Below, one piece after another: positions 24,917 through 32,924 of a stretch of DNA of 45,263 nucleotides (the stretch's first letter is position 1; each line of letters begins with the position of its first letter). The notes under the pieces were generated by a model. It was not told the origin of the DNA. It did no database searches and was given only the letters and a program-made list of their open reading frames with translations. Both the position numbers and the translations under genes were made by a program. Origin of the DNA: Olsenella sp. An285. GTDB taxonomy: Bacteria; Actinomycetota; Coriobacteriia; Coriobacteriales; Atopobiaceae. The DNA lies in contig NZ_NFIZ01000018.1 in the NCBI RefSeq assembly GCF_002159625.1, positions 1-45,263 of the forward strand, written 5' to 3'.

Positions 24917-25293
24917 GAAGAGTTCCTCTCTGTGTACGTGTATGGCGCACGCACGACTGAAAAACTACCCGTAGCAAGTTTAGCGCAGGCAAGCGGTCTG
25001 TAAGAAGTGCGCCCACCGAAAAACCCTTGTTTATGGGACCGTTCTCATGTCATGCGAGCGTCCTGTCTTCGCTCTTGTTCCCAAGAGATGGTCCGCGTAA
25101 CCCCGACAACACAAGACATGCTCAGTTAACTGGTAAAAGGAACAACGAAATGCGGCGCCGCTGTCGGGTAGAATAATCGCCGTGTATTTGTCCATGCGTC
25201 CGGCATGGCAGCCTTGATGGGCCCTTGCCCCTCTCCTGGGGAATTATGATCGGGCATCAATCTGCCGGGCGCCGACTTCCCAGGAGGGAATGC
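24917..25293. other. Divergent intergenic region upstream of the Ca2+ ATPase
   Basis: No gene is seen. Possible -10 boxes for the ATPase are TAGAAT (25169-25174) and TATGAT (25245-25250), neither with a good -35. GCGGCGCCGC near 25152 is palindromic, and TTGATG/CATCAA arms flank the second -10 box. Shine-Dalgarno AGGAGGG is at 25282-25288. Confidence 0.35.
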
Positions 25294-27981
25294 ATGAAGG
25301 AGTACCTAGAGTCCAAGGACGAGGTGCTGAAGGAGCTGTCCTCCAACGAGGAGAGCGGCATCACCTCGGGCGAGGCATCGTCTCGCCTGGCCCAGTACGG
25401 GCCCAACGAGCTGGAGAAGGAGGAGAAGACCCCGCTCTGGAAGCGCTTTTTCGAGCAGATGGCCGACCCGATGGTCATCATGCTCATCGTCGCCGCTGCC
25501 ATCTCCGCCATCACCGGCACCATCCAGGGCGAGTCCGAGTGGGCGGACGTCATCATCATCATGGCGGTCGTCATCATCAACTCCGTGCTCGGCGTGGTCC
25601 AGGAGGCCAAGTCCGAGCAGGCGCTCGAGGCCCTGCAGCAGATGAGCGCCGCCCAGTCCAAGGTCATCCGCGGCGGCAAGCTGGAGCACCTGCCCTCCGC
25701 CGAGCTCGTCCCCGGCGACGTTGTCCTTCTCGAGGCCGGCGACTCCGTGCCCGCAGACTGCCGCATTCTCGAGAGCGCCTCGATGAAGATCGAGGAGGCC
25801 GCCCTCACCGGCGAGTCCGTGCCCGTCGAGAAGCACACGGACGCCATCACCCTCGCCGCCGACACCGACGACGTGCCCCTGGGCGACCGCAAGAACATGT
25901 GCTACATGGGCTCCACCGTGGTCTACGGCCGCGGCAAGGCCGTCGTTGCCGCCACCGGCATGAAGACCGAGATGGGCAAGATCGCCGACGCCCTCACCAC
26001 CGCCAAGAAGGAGCTCACCCCGCTCCAGATCAAGCTCAACGAGCTCTCCGGCATCCTCACCAAGCTGGTGCTCGCGATCTGCGTGGTCATCTTTGCCGTC
26101 GACCTCATCCGCCACGGCAGCGAGCTCGGCTCCAACCCCGAGATGATCCTCGACACCTTCATGGTGGCCGTGTCCCTGGCCGTCGCCGCCATCCCCGAGG
26201 GCCTCGTGGCCGTGGTCACGATCGTGCTCTCCATGGGCGTCACCAAGATGTCCAAGCGTCAGGCCATCATCCGCAAGATGACCGCCGTCGAGACCCTCGG
26301 CTGCACCCAGATCATCTGCTCGGACAAGACGGGCACCCTCACCCAGAACAAGATGACCGTCGTCAAGCACGAGTGCGCCGGCCCCGAGGAGCTGCACGTC
26401 CGCGCCATGGCGCTCTGCTCCGACGCCCAGTGGGATCCCGAGAAGGGCGAGTCCGTGGGCGAGCCCACCGAGTGTGCCCTCGTGAACGACGCCGCCAAGG
26501 CCGGCTTCTACGAGAACGGCAACGCCGAGCGCTACGAGCGCGTGGGCGAGGCTCCGTTTGACTCCGGCCGCAAGATGATGTCCGTGGTCGTCAAGACCCC
26601 CGAGGGCACCTTCGAGCAGTACACCAAGGGCGGCCCCGACGTGGTTCTCTCCCGCTGCACCCAGATCATGAACGCCGACGGCACCGTCGAGCCCATGACC
26701 GAGGCCCGTCGCGAGAAGATCATGGCCGCCAACAAGGGCATGGCCGACGAGGCCCTGCGCGTGCTGGCCAGCGCCGTTCGCATGCACAAGGCGCTTCCCG
26801 ATGACTGCAGCCCCGAGGGCCTCGAGCACGATCTCACCTTCGTGGGCCTCTCCGGCATGATCGACCCCGAGCGCCCGGAGGTGGCCGCCGCCATCGCCGA
26901 GGCCAAGGAGGCCGGCATCCGCCCGGTCATGATCACGGGCGACCACATCGACACCGCCGTGGCCATCGCCAAGAACCTTGGCATCTGCAAGGACGCCAGC
27001 AGCGCCATCACCGGTGCCCAGCTCGACAAGATCTCCGACGAGGAGTTCAAGGAGAAGGTCACCCAGTACAACGTCTACGCTCGCGTCCAGCCCGAGCACA
27101 AGGCCCGCATCGTCGACGCCTGGAAGGGCCGTGGCATGATCGTCGCCATGACCGGCGACGGCGTTAACGACGCCCCGTCCATCAAGCGCGCCGACATCGG
27201 CGTTGGCATGGGCATCACCGGCACCGACGTCACCAAGAACGTTGCCGACATGGTCCTCGCGGACGACAACTTCGCCACCATCATCAACGCGTGCGAAGAG
27301 GGTCGTCGCATCTACGACAACATCCGCAAGGTCATCCAGTTCCTGCTCTCCGCCAACATCGCCGAGGTTCTTTCGGTCTTCGTGGCCACGCTCGTTGGCT
27401 TCACGATCTTCCAGCCGGTGCAGCTGCTCTGGATCAACCTCATCACCGACTGCTTCCCCGCGCTCGCTCTTGGCCTGGAGGAGGCCGAGGGTGACATCAT
27501 GAAGCGCAAGCCGCGCAAGGCGTCCGACGGCGTCTTTGCGGGCGGCATGGGCGTCGACATCGTCTTCCAGGGCGTTGTCATCACCATCCTGGTTCTCGCC
27601 TCGTTCTTCGTGGGTGTCTACTTCGACATGGGCTACATCGACATCGCCGACATGATCGCCGGCACCGCCGATGAGGAGGGCGTCACCATGGCGTTCATCA
27701 CCCTCTCCATGGTCGAGATCTTCCACTGCTTCAACATGCGCAGCCGCCGCGCGTCGCTGTTCTCCATGAAGAAGCAGAACAAGTGGCTCTGGGGTGCCGC
27801 CATCCTCGCCTTCATCCTCACCGTCATCGTGGTCGAGGTTCCGTTCCTGGCCGACATGTTCGGCTTCATGGAGCTCCCGATGGAGGCTCTTGCCGCGGCC
27901 CTTGGTCTTGCGTTCCTGATCATCCCGATCATGGAGGTCTACAAGGCCGTCATGAGGAGCGTGGAGAAGAACAAGGACTAG
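25294..27981 (+). CDS. P-type Ca2+-transporting ATPase (P2A)
   Basis: 895 residues. The ATG at 25294 follows AGGAGGG; an upstream in-frame ATG lacks a ribosome site. P2A domain order is complete: cation-transporter N-terminal region, TGES actuator motif (AALTGESVPVEK), DKTGTLT with phosphorylated Asp344, nucleotide-binding domain and GDGVND hinge. Ion-site residues match SERCA: Glu302 in the M4 motif PEGL, Asn and Glu in the M5 motif NIAEVL, and NLITD in M6. This supports calcium export across the cell membrane at the cost of ATP. It appears monocistronic, ended by the hairpin at 28016. Confidence 0.92.
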   Translation: MKEYLESKDEVLKELSSNEESGITSGEASSRLAQYGPNELEKEEKTPLWKRFFEQMADPMVIMLIVAAAISAITGTIQGESEWADVIIIMAVVIINSVLGVVQEAKSEQALEALQQMSAAQSKVIRGGKLEHLPSAELVPGDVVLLEAGDSVPADCRILESASMKIEEAALTGESVPVEKHTDAITLAADTDDVPLGDRKNMCYMGSTVVYGRGKAVVAATGMKTEMGKIADALTTAKKELTPLQIKLNELSGILTKLVLAICVVIFAVDLIRHGSELGSNPEMILDTFMVAVSLAVAAIPEGLVAVVTIVLSMGVTKMSKRQAIIRKMTAVETLGCTQIICSDKTGTLTQNKMTVVKHECAGPEELHVRAMALCSDAQWDPEKGESVGEPTECALVNDAAKAGFYENGNAERYERVGEAPFDSGRKMMSVVVKTPEGTFEQYTKGGPDVVLSRCTQIMNADGTVEPMTEARREKIMAANKGMADEALRVLASAVRMHKALPDDCSPEGLEHDLTFVGLSGMIDPERPEVAAAIAEAKEAGIRPVMITGDHIDTAVAIAKNLGICKDASSAITGAQLDKISDEEFKEKVTQYNVYARVQPEHKARIVDAWKGRGMIVAMTGDGVNDAPSIKRADIGVGMGITGTDVTKNVADMVLADDNFATIINACEEGRRIYDNIRKVIQFLLSANIAEVLSVFVATLVGFTIFQPVQLLWINLITDCFPALALGLEEAEGDIMKRKPRKASDGVFAGGMGVDIVFQGVVITILVLASFFVGVYFDMGYIDIADMIAGTADEEGVTMAFITLSMVEIFHCFNMRSRRASLFSMKKQNKWLWGAAILAFILTVIVVEVPFLADMFGFMELPMEALAAALGLAFLIIPIMEVYKAVMRSVEKNKD

Positions 27982-28015
27982 CACCGAGTCCTTCTCGACA
28001 TATGTTCGTCCTGCG

Positions 28016-28046
28016 GGGGGCGGGGGCCTACGGGCTCCCGTCCCCC
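28016..28046 (+). terminator. Terminator of the Ca2+ ATPase gene
   Basis: A G-rich arm (28016-28027) pairs with GCTCCCGTCCCCC (28034-28046) with one bulge and one wobble. It begins 35 bases after the stop codon. A GTCCTTCTCG decamer variant lies between at 27988-27997. Confidence 0.6.
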
Positions 28047-28105
28047 TCTCCTGTGCGCGGACCGCGGGTCGTCCGGTGACGGAGCCCGTCGGCTGGCTGG
28101 AGCCC

Positions 28106-28424
28106 GTTATCCCGGTCCGGCGCCCGCAAGAACTGACCCCAAGTCCCCAAAACGGGCTCCCTCTACCTTGTTATCCCGGTCCGGTGACCGTAATCACCGA
28201 TCTCAAGGCTCGTGGATACTCAACTTCGATTCAGTCATCCCGGTCCTCCAACCGTAAGAACTGGTCTCAAGTCCCCAGGCTGGGTGTCCTGGTCTTGTTA
28301 TCCCGGCCTCCTGACCGTAGGAACAGATTCGAAACCCTCAAGGGGTCCTTCTCGGTCTCTGTTCCAACGGTCGCGGGACCGTAGGGCCCAGCTCTCTCGA
28401 GGGCTGGGCCCGACCGCGGTGCCT
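28106..28424. repeat. Array of five diverged 64-nt tandem repeats (units R1-R5)
   Basis: Units begin at 28106, 28170, 28234, 28297 and 28361, spaced 64, 64, 63 and 64 bases. R1-R4 share GTTATCCCGGTCC, then a variable tetranucleotide, then GACCGTAAGAACTG and CTCAAG. R5 keeps only the central part. The core CGGTC-N4-GACCG can form a small hairpin (perfect in R2; ACGGTC/GACCGT in R5) whose loop varies between units. About 17-20 bases per unit are unrelated. A 64-base period equals a 36-base repeat plus a 28-base spacer, but the repeats are far less uniform than in a living CRISPR array. Confidence 0.75.
28384..28411 (+). terminator. Strong hairpin at the end of repeat unit R5
   Basis: GGGCCCAGC (28384-28392) pairs with GCTGGGCCC (28403-28411); the stem can extend inward with a wobble. 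It is terminator-like, at the right end of the left repeat group. Confidence 0.5.
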
Positions 28425-28536
28425 GTTGCCGCTCCGTTACTCGAGCTGAGGCCAAGCTGTCACCAAACTATCAGAAACATCCAAAAGAAATATTAGAAAA
28501 CTTTAAAAATACGAACAACAAACCAATCTTTTTTGC

Positions 28537-28542
28537 TATAGT
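28537..28542 (+). promoter_or_regulatory. -10-like box in an AT-rich patch before the nuclease-like gene
   Basis: TATAGT ends six bases before the TTG start codon. The surrounding 28450-28550 is strikingly AT-rich for this genome. If used, transcription would start at about the initiation codon, giving a leaderless message. Confidence 0.4.
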
Positions 28543-28547
28543 TCCAA

Positions 28548-29408
28548 TTGTCGACGGCCCCGGGAGACAAAGCCAAGGGGGCGCGGGAGATCGAGGCCGT
28601 CGGCGTCAGAACGCACTGGTTTGGTCTGCCGGTCATGCCGGGAGGGCTGCTGCTGGAGCTTGCGCCCGACGTCTATGTTTCAGGGCCGGAGCTCTGCTTC
28701 GTCCAGATGGCGCGCTCGGCGTCCACGGTCGGTGCCGTCGTGCTGGGAGACGAGCTGTGCGGGGGCTACTCCCAGTTTGCCGAGATGGTGTCCGGCTACT
28801 ACGAGCGAGCCCCGCTCACCTCGGCAGGACGCATAGCGGAGGCGGTGGAGGCGCTTGAAGGCCTCTATGGACTGCGCCATGCTCGGGAGGCCGTCAGGTG
28901 GGTGCTGGACGGGGCTCGCTCGCCGATGGAGACCGTCCTCTCGTCCGAGCTGTTCATGCCCGGGCGCCTGGATGGCCTCGCCTTTGCGGAGCCCGTGCTC
29001 AACTACGAGGTCCCGCTCGACGAAGCCGCTTCCGCGATTGCCGGCACAAGGTCCTGCTCGATAGACATTGCCTGGCCGGGCGCCCGTCGCGGGGCGGAGT
29101 ACGACAGTCTCGAGTTCCATCTCGACCCAGAGAAGGACCTGCGCCGCAAGGAGGCTCTCGAGCACATGGGCTGGACGATAAACTCCATCAAGCTCGACCA
29201 GATGGTCGACCATGCGGAGCTCATGAAGGTGGTCGCGCTCTTTGAGGACGGGGTCCCGCGTCAGAGGGGCGGCCCCGCGCCGACGGATCGTGTCGCAGGG
29301 CTGCACCAGCGGATTCTCAAGGCAACGCGCTGCGGGGTAGGGCTTGAGCGGGCCCTCTTTGGCGTGCCGGTGGCGCACGGCGCGGTGAAGCTTCACGTAA
29401 GGGGCTGA
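28548..29408 (+). CDS. Nuclease-fold-like protein of a coriobacterial family, possibly 5'-truncated
   Basis: 286 residues from a TTG codon with no Shine-Dalgarno; the next in-frame Met is residue 29. The segment SIDIAWPGARRGAEYDSLEFHLDPEKDLRRKEALEHMGWTI has the acidic/hydrophobic spacing of DUF559/Vsr-like PD-(D/E)XK endonucleases (D in DIAW, E in AEYDS, then D..R...LE.MGW). The N-terminal half (ELAPDVYVSGPELCFVQMAR...LGDELCGGY, PLTS) resembles a large paralogous family I associate with Coriobacteriia, whose members seem longer at the N-terminus. Function is unknown; nuclease activity is a hypothesis. It lies between two groups of 64-nt repeats. Confidence 0.5.
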   Translation: MSTAPGDKAKGAREIEAVGVRTHWFGLPVMPGGLLLELAPDVYVSGPELCFVQMARSASTVGAVVLGDELCGGYSQFAEMVSGYYERAPLTSAGRIAEAVEALEGLYGLRHAREAVRWVLDGARSPMETVLSSELFMPGRLDGLAFAEPVLNYEVPLDEAASAIAGTRSCSIDIAWPGARRGAEYDSLEFHLDPEKDLRRKEALEHMGWTINSIKLDQMVDHAELMKVVALFEDGVPRQRGGPAPTDRVAGLHQRILKATRCGVGLERALFGVPVAHGAVKLHVRG

Positions 29409-29438
29409 GGTGCGACGCCGCGTCCCTCTCGGCTCCAA

Positions 29439-29616
29439 GCCCTTCCGGTCGCGTGACCGTAGAGACCGGTTCGAAGACCCCAGGGGCCGTTCTTCCGATC
29501 TGACGACCGTGAGGACAGGGGTCAGGGTGGGGGATGGGAGGGTTTCTCCACTGTTCTCCCCGCCTCAAGACCGTAAGAATGCCGTCTGCCGGGCACTGTC
29601 AGGTCACACCTACGAT
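29439..29616. repeat. Right group of the 64-nt repeats (units R6-R8)
   Basis: Units align at 29439, 29489 and 29553. R7-R8 are 64 bases apart and R6-R7 50, as if 14 bases were lost. R6 has CGGTC-GCGT-GACCGTAG, R7 CGATC-TGAC-GACCGTGAGGAC, R8 CGCCTCAAGACCGTAAGAA. The motif and period match R1-R5 on the other side of the gene. Confidence 0.65.
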
Positions 29617-29638
29617 TGGGGATGGGGTTTGCTATTCA

Positions 29639-29716
29639 GGCCGCACTTGATGGCCGCACTTGTTGACCGGCTCGGAAAACCCGCAGATCAGAGCCTCGTG
29701 CAACTCAAGTGCGGCC
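29639..29716. repeat. Tandem duplication and inverted copy of GGCCGCACTTG
   Basis: GGCCGCACTTGAT (29639-29651) is repeated as GGCCGCACTTGTT (29652-29664). An exact inverse CAAGTGCGGCC lies at 29706-29716, allowing an 11-bp stem over 43 bases. It is part of the debris-like region. Confidence 0.6.
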
Positions 29717-29987
29717 GAGAAGTGCAGCCGATCGGCCGCCAGGCAGGCGAGAAGAACGACGAGAAGAACGACGAGAAGAACGACGAGAAGAACGACGAGA
29801 AGAACATGCGGCTCCAAGCATGACCCGAGGTGGTGAGGACGAGGTCCACACCGTCGTACCGACAGGTGAAGTCCCCGCCGGAGAACTCCAGCCAGTTGAG
29901 GGCGCGGCAGGCCTCGGCGCGGCGGCGCCAGTACATGAAGCAGGACTCGGCGGGCATGCCGACGCCAAAGCAGATGAAGCGGTGCAT
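29688..29987 (-). pseudogene. Possible gene fragment, unknown product
   Basis: A minus-strand frame from ATG at 29987 reads about 58 residues of natural-looking, Cys/Trp-rich protein (CFGVGMPAESCFMYWRRR, then ALNWLEFSGGDFTCRYDG). It then runs into FFSSFFSSFF, an artefact of the 12-nt tandem repeat at 29748-29805. No Shine-Dalgarno is apparent and I do not recognise the family. It is best read as the remnant of a gene cut or overwritten by the repeat. Confidence 0.3.
29748..29805. repeat. 12-nt tandem array, five copies of CGAGAAGAAC
   Basis: GAGAAGAACGAC is repeated in tandem from 29749, with 4.75 units. It contains CGAGAAGAAC at 29748, 29760, 29772, 29784 and 29796. This is the densest cluster of the decamer dispersed elsewhere in the window. 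Confidence 0.85.
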
Positions 29988-29992
29988 GATGC

Positions 29993-30029
29993 GCTTGACG
30001 GCCCCGGTACGGGCTTGACGGCCCCGGTA
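29993..30029. repeat. 20-nt-period direct duplication
   Basis: GCTTGACGGCCCCGGTA occurs at 29993-30009 and 30013-30029. It is a simple duplication in non-coding DNA between the gene debris and the aldolase remnant. Between it and the next gene lies a small hairpin (30126-30149) and nothing else recognisable. Confidence 0.7.
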
Positions 30030-30233
30030 TGGACCCGTTGACCACGTCGGCCGTGCGCTGCGACGCCGCCGCCATGTGGCACCTCATCCCGGGCCGGAAG
30101 TGCGACGGCAAGCGCCCCTGCGACGCGCGCCAACGTTACTCGTTGCGCGGACCATGCCCCACGAGTCCGCCGGAGGGATATAACAGTACGAAAGACAGCG
30201 TGAAGTCCGCTCGACCACAGAAGGAGGAGAGCA

Positions 30234-30521
30234 ATGGCGAGCAAGTTTGAGGCCGAGAGGCTCAAGGGAATCGTCGTTCCCGTCATTGCTCCGGTCGCCA
30301 ACGCCCGCGACGGCGCCATCGACGATGCGCGCCACCGCGAGCAGGCCGACTACGTCATCGAGCGCGGCGTCGCCGGCAAGGACACCGTGGTGTTCCCGGC
30401 CCGCTGCTGCGGCGAGGCGGGCGCGGTCTGCTCCACCTCCAACAAGTACCCCGAGCCCGCCTCCGGCGCCGTCCCTGAGGGCATGAGGGCGGCCATGCGC
30501 GAGGGTGGCTACCTGTCCTAG
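30234..30521 (+). pseudogene. Internally deleted DHDPS-family aldolase (KdgD/GarL-like) remnant
   Basis: 95 codons, with good AAGGAGG before the ATG. The start (ERLKGIVVPVIAP...DGAIDDARHREQADYVIERGVAG) is a typical dihydrodipicolinate synthase/NAL N-terminus. GEAGAVCSTSNKYPE resembles a segment that sits about 190 residues into intact members, and EGMRAAMREGGYL resembles the family C-terminus. A full protein has about 300 residues, so roughly two thirds is gone, including the Schiff-base lysine, yet the frame stays open. It is probably non-functional. Glycerate kinase and garR follow, as in aldarate catabolism, where such an aldolase yields tartronate semialdehyde. Confidence 0.65.
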
Positions 30522-30541
30522 GCGTTTCCTCCTTTCCAACG

Positions 30542-30574
30542 GGCCGGCCGCACCCTGCCATGCGGCGGCCGGCC
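30542..30574 (+). terminator. Terminator after the aldolase remnant
   Basis: GGCCGGCCGC (30542-30551) pairs perfectly with GCGGCCGGCC (30565-30574), 20 bases after the stop codon. A second hairpin, GGGCGGGA-TGCG-TCCCGCCC (30590-30609), follows directly. Confidence 0.7.
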
Positions 30575-30648
30575 TCTCGAGATTTCCCTGGGCGGGATGC
30601 GTCCCGCCCATGACCCAGAAGCCATTTGACGTCAGAGAAGAGGTTCCC

Positions 30649-31824
30649 GTGAAGCAGCCATCGGTACTCATCGCCTCGGATTCCTTCAAGGGGTCTGTCT
30701 CCAGCAGTGAGGTCGCGGACCTCATCGAGCGGGGCGTCCTTCGCGTGTGCTCCGACAGCTCGGTCAGGAAGTTCGCCATCGCAGACGGAGGCGAGGGAAC
30801 GGTCGAGGCCGTGGTGAGCGCGCTTGGTGGAACGCTGCGAGGGATCGAGGTGAGCGGTCCGCTGGGAGACCCCGTACGCGCGCACTACGGACTCGTCGGA
30901 CGCGACCTCGCCGTCATCGAGGTGGCGGAGTCCAGCGGCATCACCCTCATCGAGCAGACGAGCGGCAACGCGCGCAACGCCTCCTCGCTCGGGCTCGGCC
31001 AGATGATTCTCGACGCCATCGACCAGGGGGCCCGCAAGATCTACATCGGGCTCGGCGGGTCCGCCACGAGCGACGGCGGCATGGGCATGGCCAAGGCGCT
31101 CGGTGTCCGCTTCCTCGACGCGGCGGGGGAGGACGTCCCCTGCGGCCTCGCCGGCATGGAGACGCTCGCGACCATCGACTGCTCGCTTCTGAGCGAGCGC
31201 CTGGCCTCCGTCGAGATCGTCGCCCTGACCGACGTGACCAACCCGCTCACGGGGCCCACCGGCGCCGTCGCCGTCTACGGACCACAGAAGGGGATCGCCG
31301 TCGAGGACATCGAGACGCTCGACGGCTGGATGCGGCGCTACGCCGCCATCCTCGAGGCCACCGTGGGCCGCGAGGTCGCCTCCGTGCCCGGGGCCGGTGC
31401 CGCCGGCGGGCTGGGGGCGGGCCTCGTGGCGTTCTGCGATGCGCGCATCGAGCGCGGCATCGAGGCGGTGCTCGACATCATCGACCTCGAGGGCGCCATG
31501 GAGGGCGTGGACCTCGTCATCACCGGCGAGGGCCGCATGGACGAGCAGTCCGCCTTTGGCAAGGCTCCCGTCGGCGTGGCCAGGCGCGCCAAGAAGCACG
31601 GCATCCCCGTCGTCGCCGTGGTGGGCGGGCGCGCCGAGGACCTGGGCAGCGTCTACGACGAGGGTATCGACCTCGTTCTCTCCATCGCCACGGGTCCCAT
31701 CACCCTCCAGGAGTGCATGGAGCGCGCCGACGTCCTTCTCCCCATTGCGGGGGAGAACTGCGTTCGCGCTTTTCTTCTGGGCGAGGCTGCGGCAAGGAGG
31801 TCGCCGAGAAGTCAGATGTCGTGA
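30649..31824 (+). CDS. Glycerate kinase
   Basis: 391 residues, GTG start at 30649 with GAAGAGG upstream. An upstream ATG at 30610 is in frame but lies inside a hairpin region and adds unconserved residues. Glycerate kinase family (GarK/GlxK): phosphorylates D-glycerate to 2- or 3-phosphoglycerate. Visible: VLIASDSFKGSVSS, FAIADGGEGTVEA, YIGLGGSATSDGGMGMAKALG, GAGAAGGLGAGL and VITGEGRMDEQSAFGKAPVGVA. The last residues AAARRSPRSQMS are not native; they read through the deletion joint into garR sequence in another frame. The core is intact and may still work. Confidence 0.87.
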   Translation: MKQPSVLIASDSFKGSVSSSEVADLIERGVLRVCSDSSVRKFAIADGGEGTVEAVVSALGGTLRGIEVSGPLGDPVRAHYGLVGRDLAVIEVAESSGITLIEQTSGNARNASSLGLGQMILDAIDQGARKIYIGLGGSATSDGGMGMAKALGVRFLDAAGEDVPCGLAGMETLATIDCSLLSERLASVEIVALTDVTNPLTGPTGAVAVYGPQKGIAVEDIETLDGWMRRYAAILEATVGREVASVPGAGAAGGLGAGLVAFCDARIERGIEAVLDIIDLEGAMEGVDLVITGEGRMDEQSAFGKAPVGVARRAKKHGIPVVAVVGGRAEDLGSVYDEGIDLVLSIATGPITLQECMERADVLLPIAGENCVRAFLLGEAAARRSPRSQMS

Positions 31825-32528
31825 TCACCATGCTGCCCAACTCCCCGCACGTGGAATCCGCGCTCTTTGGCGAGAACGGCATCGCCGAGGGCCTCACCGC
31901 CGGCAAGTGCGTCATCGACATGAGCTCCATCGCCCCGCTCGCCTCCCGTGACTTTGCCAAGCGCCTCGAGGAGATCGGCGTCGACTTCCTGGACGCCCCC
32001 GTCTCCGGCGGCGAGCCCAAGGCCATCGACGGCACCATCGCCGTCATGGTGGGCGGCAAGGAGGACGTCTTCGCCAAGTACGAGGACCTGCTCAAGACCA
32101 TGGCCTCCACGGTTGCCCTCGTGGGCGAGGTCGGCGCCGGCAACATCACCAAGCTCGCCAACCAGATGATCGTCGCCATCAACATCGCCGGCGTTGCCGA
32201 GGCCTACTCCCTCGCCAAGAAGGCTGGCGTTGACCCGGCTCGCGTCTACCAGGCCATCCGCTCCGGCCTCGCCGGCTCCACGGTCATGGACCAGAAGTCC
32301 CAGAAGATCTTCGACGGCGACTTCACCCCCGGCTTCCGCATCGAGCTCCACATCAAGGACCTCCAGAACGTCATGGACACCTCTCACCAGATCAACGTGT
32401 CCGCCCCGTTCCCCTCTCTTGCCATGGAGATCATGCAGTCCCTCAAGGCCCACGGCCACGAGAAGGACGACCACTCCGGCATCGCCGAGTGGTACGAGAT
32501 GGTCAACGACATGAAGCTCCAGGGCTAG
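31788..32528 (+). pseudogene. garR: 5'-truncated 2-hydroxy-3-oxopropionate reductase
   Basis: About 246 codons match GarR from KEVAEKSDVVITMLPNSPHVE to the C-terminus. The DAPVSGGEPKA motif and catalytic lysine in GAGNITKLANQM are kept. The first 55-60 residues, which hold the GLGxMG NAD(P)-binding Rossmann motif and the start codon, are missing. The sequence joins the glycerate kinase 3' end directly at about 31785-31795. The enzyme would reduce tartronate semialdehyde to glycerate, the step between the aldolase and the kinase. Without the Rossmann start it is almost surely inactive unless a longer copy exists elsewhere. Confidence 0.8.
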
Positions 32529-32553
32529 TGTCCATCTCATAGAGCATCGCCAC

Positions 32554-32588
32554 GGGCGGGCGGCACGGAGGGTTCGTGCCGCCCGCCC
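32554..32588 (+). terminator. Terminator after garR
   Basis: Perfect 14-bp stem (32554-32567 with 32575-32588), loop GAGGGTT, followed by TTCTCG. Confidence 0.8.
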
Positions 32589-32615
32589 TTCTCGATGCGC
32601 GCGTCGCGCGCGTGT

Positions 32616-32825
32616 CGCGTAAATCGGGGCTGGGGCACGGGATTTCGCCTGCGCGTTGCGAGAACTTGGGCTGGGGCACGCCACCGGTGCCGAGCGGACG
32701 TCCTTCTCGCCAGTCGATAACCCGCAGCAACGTGTAGTTAACGTAAGAGATATCCCCTCAAAGGACGGGGCGAGAAGAACGGGCGGATGTGCTCCCACGT
32801 CCGTGCCCCAGCCCCGTTTTCCGCG
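32616..32825. mobile_element. MITE-like 210-bp inverted-repeat element
   Basis: Terminal 25-base inverted repeats, 32616-32640 and 32801-32825, match at 23 of 25 positions. A direct third copy of GGGCTGGGGCACG lies at 32668-32680. Inside is a nested inverted pair GTCCTTCTCGCC (32700-32711)/GGCGAGAAGAAC (32769-32780). There is no coding capacity. It fits a non-autonomous mobile element or a large structured leader of the next gene. Confidence 0.5.
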
Positions 32826-32924
32826 ACGCCCCGGGCCCTCGGGCGTGCCCTGGTCCCCAAAAGCGCAACGCCCGTCAGCGCCGTCTGCCGGACGATCGGC
32901 CACATCCCTCAGAAAGGGGCTCCC

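Noticed and set aside
25306-27984. Long minus-strand open frame opposite the Ca2+ ATPase
   Set aside because: Composition mirrors the ATPase codons and there is no independent evidence of coding.
28106-28424. Functional CRISPR array
   Set aside because: The 64-base period fits, but the repeats differ at many positions between units, the conserved part exceeds 36 bases in some, and no cas genes are nearby. Reported as a repeat array instead.
30029-30250. Small plus-strand gene upstream of the aldolase remnant
   Set aside because: No ribosome site, it overlaps the duplication at 29993-30029, and there is no recognisable family.
30747-31787. Extended N-terminus for GarR in the same open frame
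   Set aside because: The upstream part is the out-of-frame shadow of glycerate kinase (Arg/Gly/His-rich) with no Rossmann motif.
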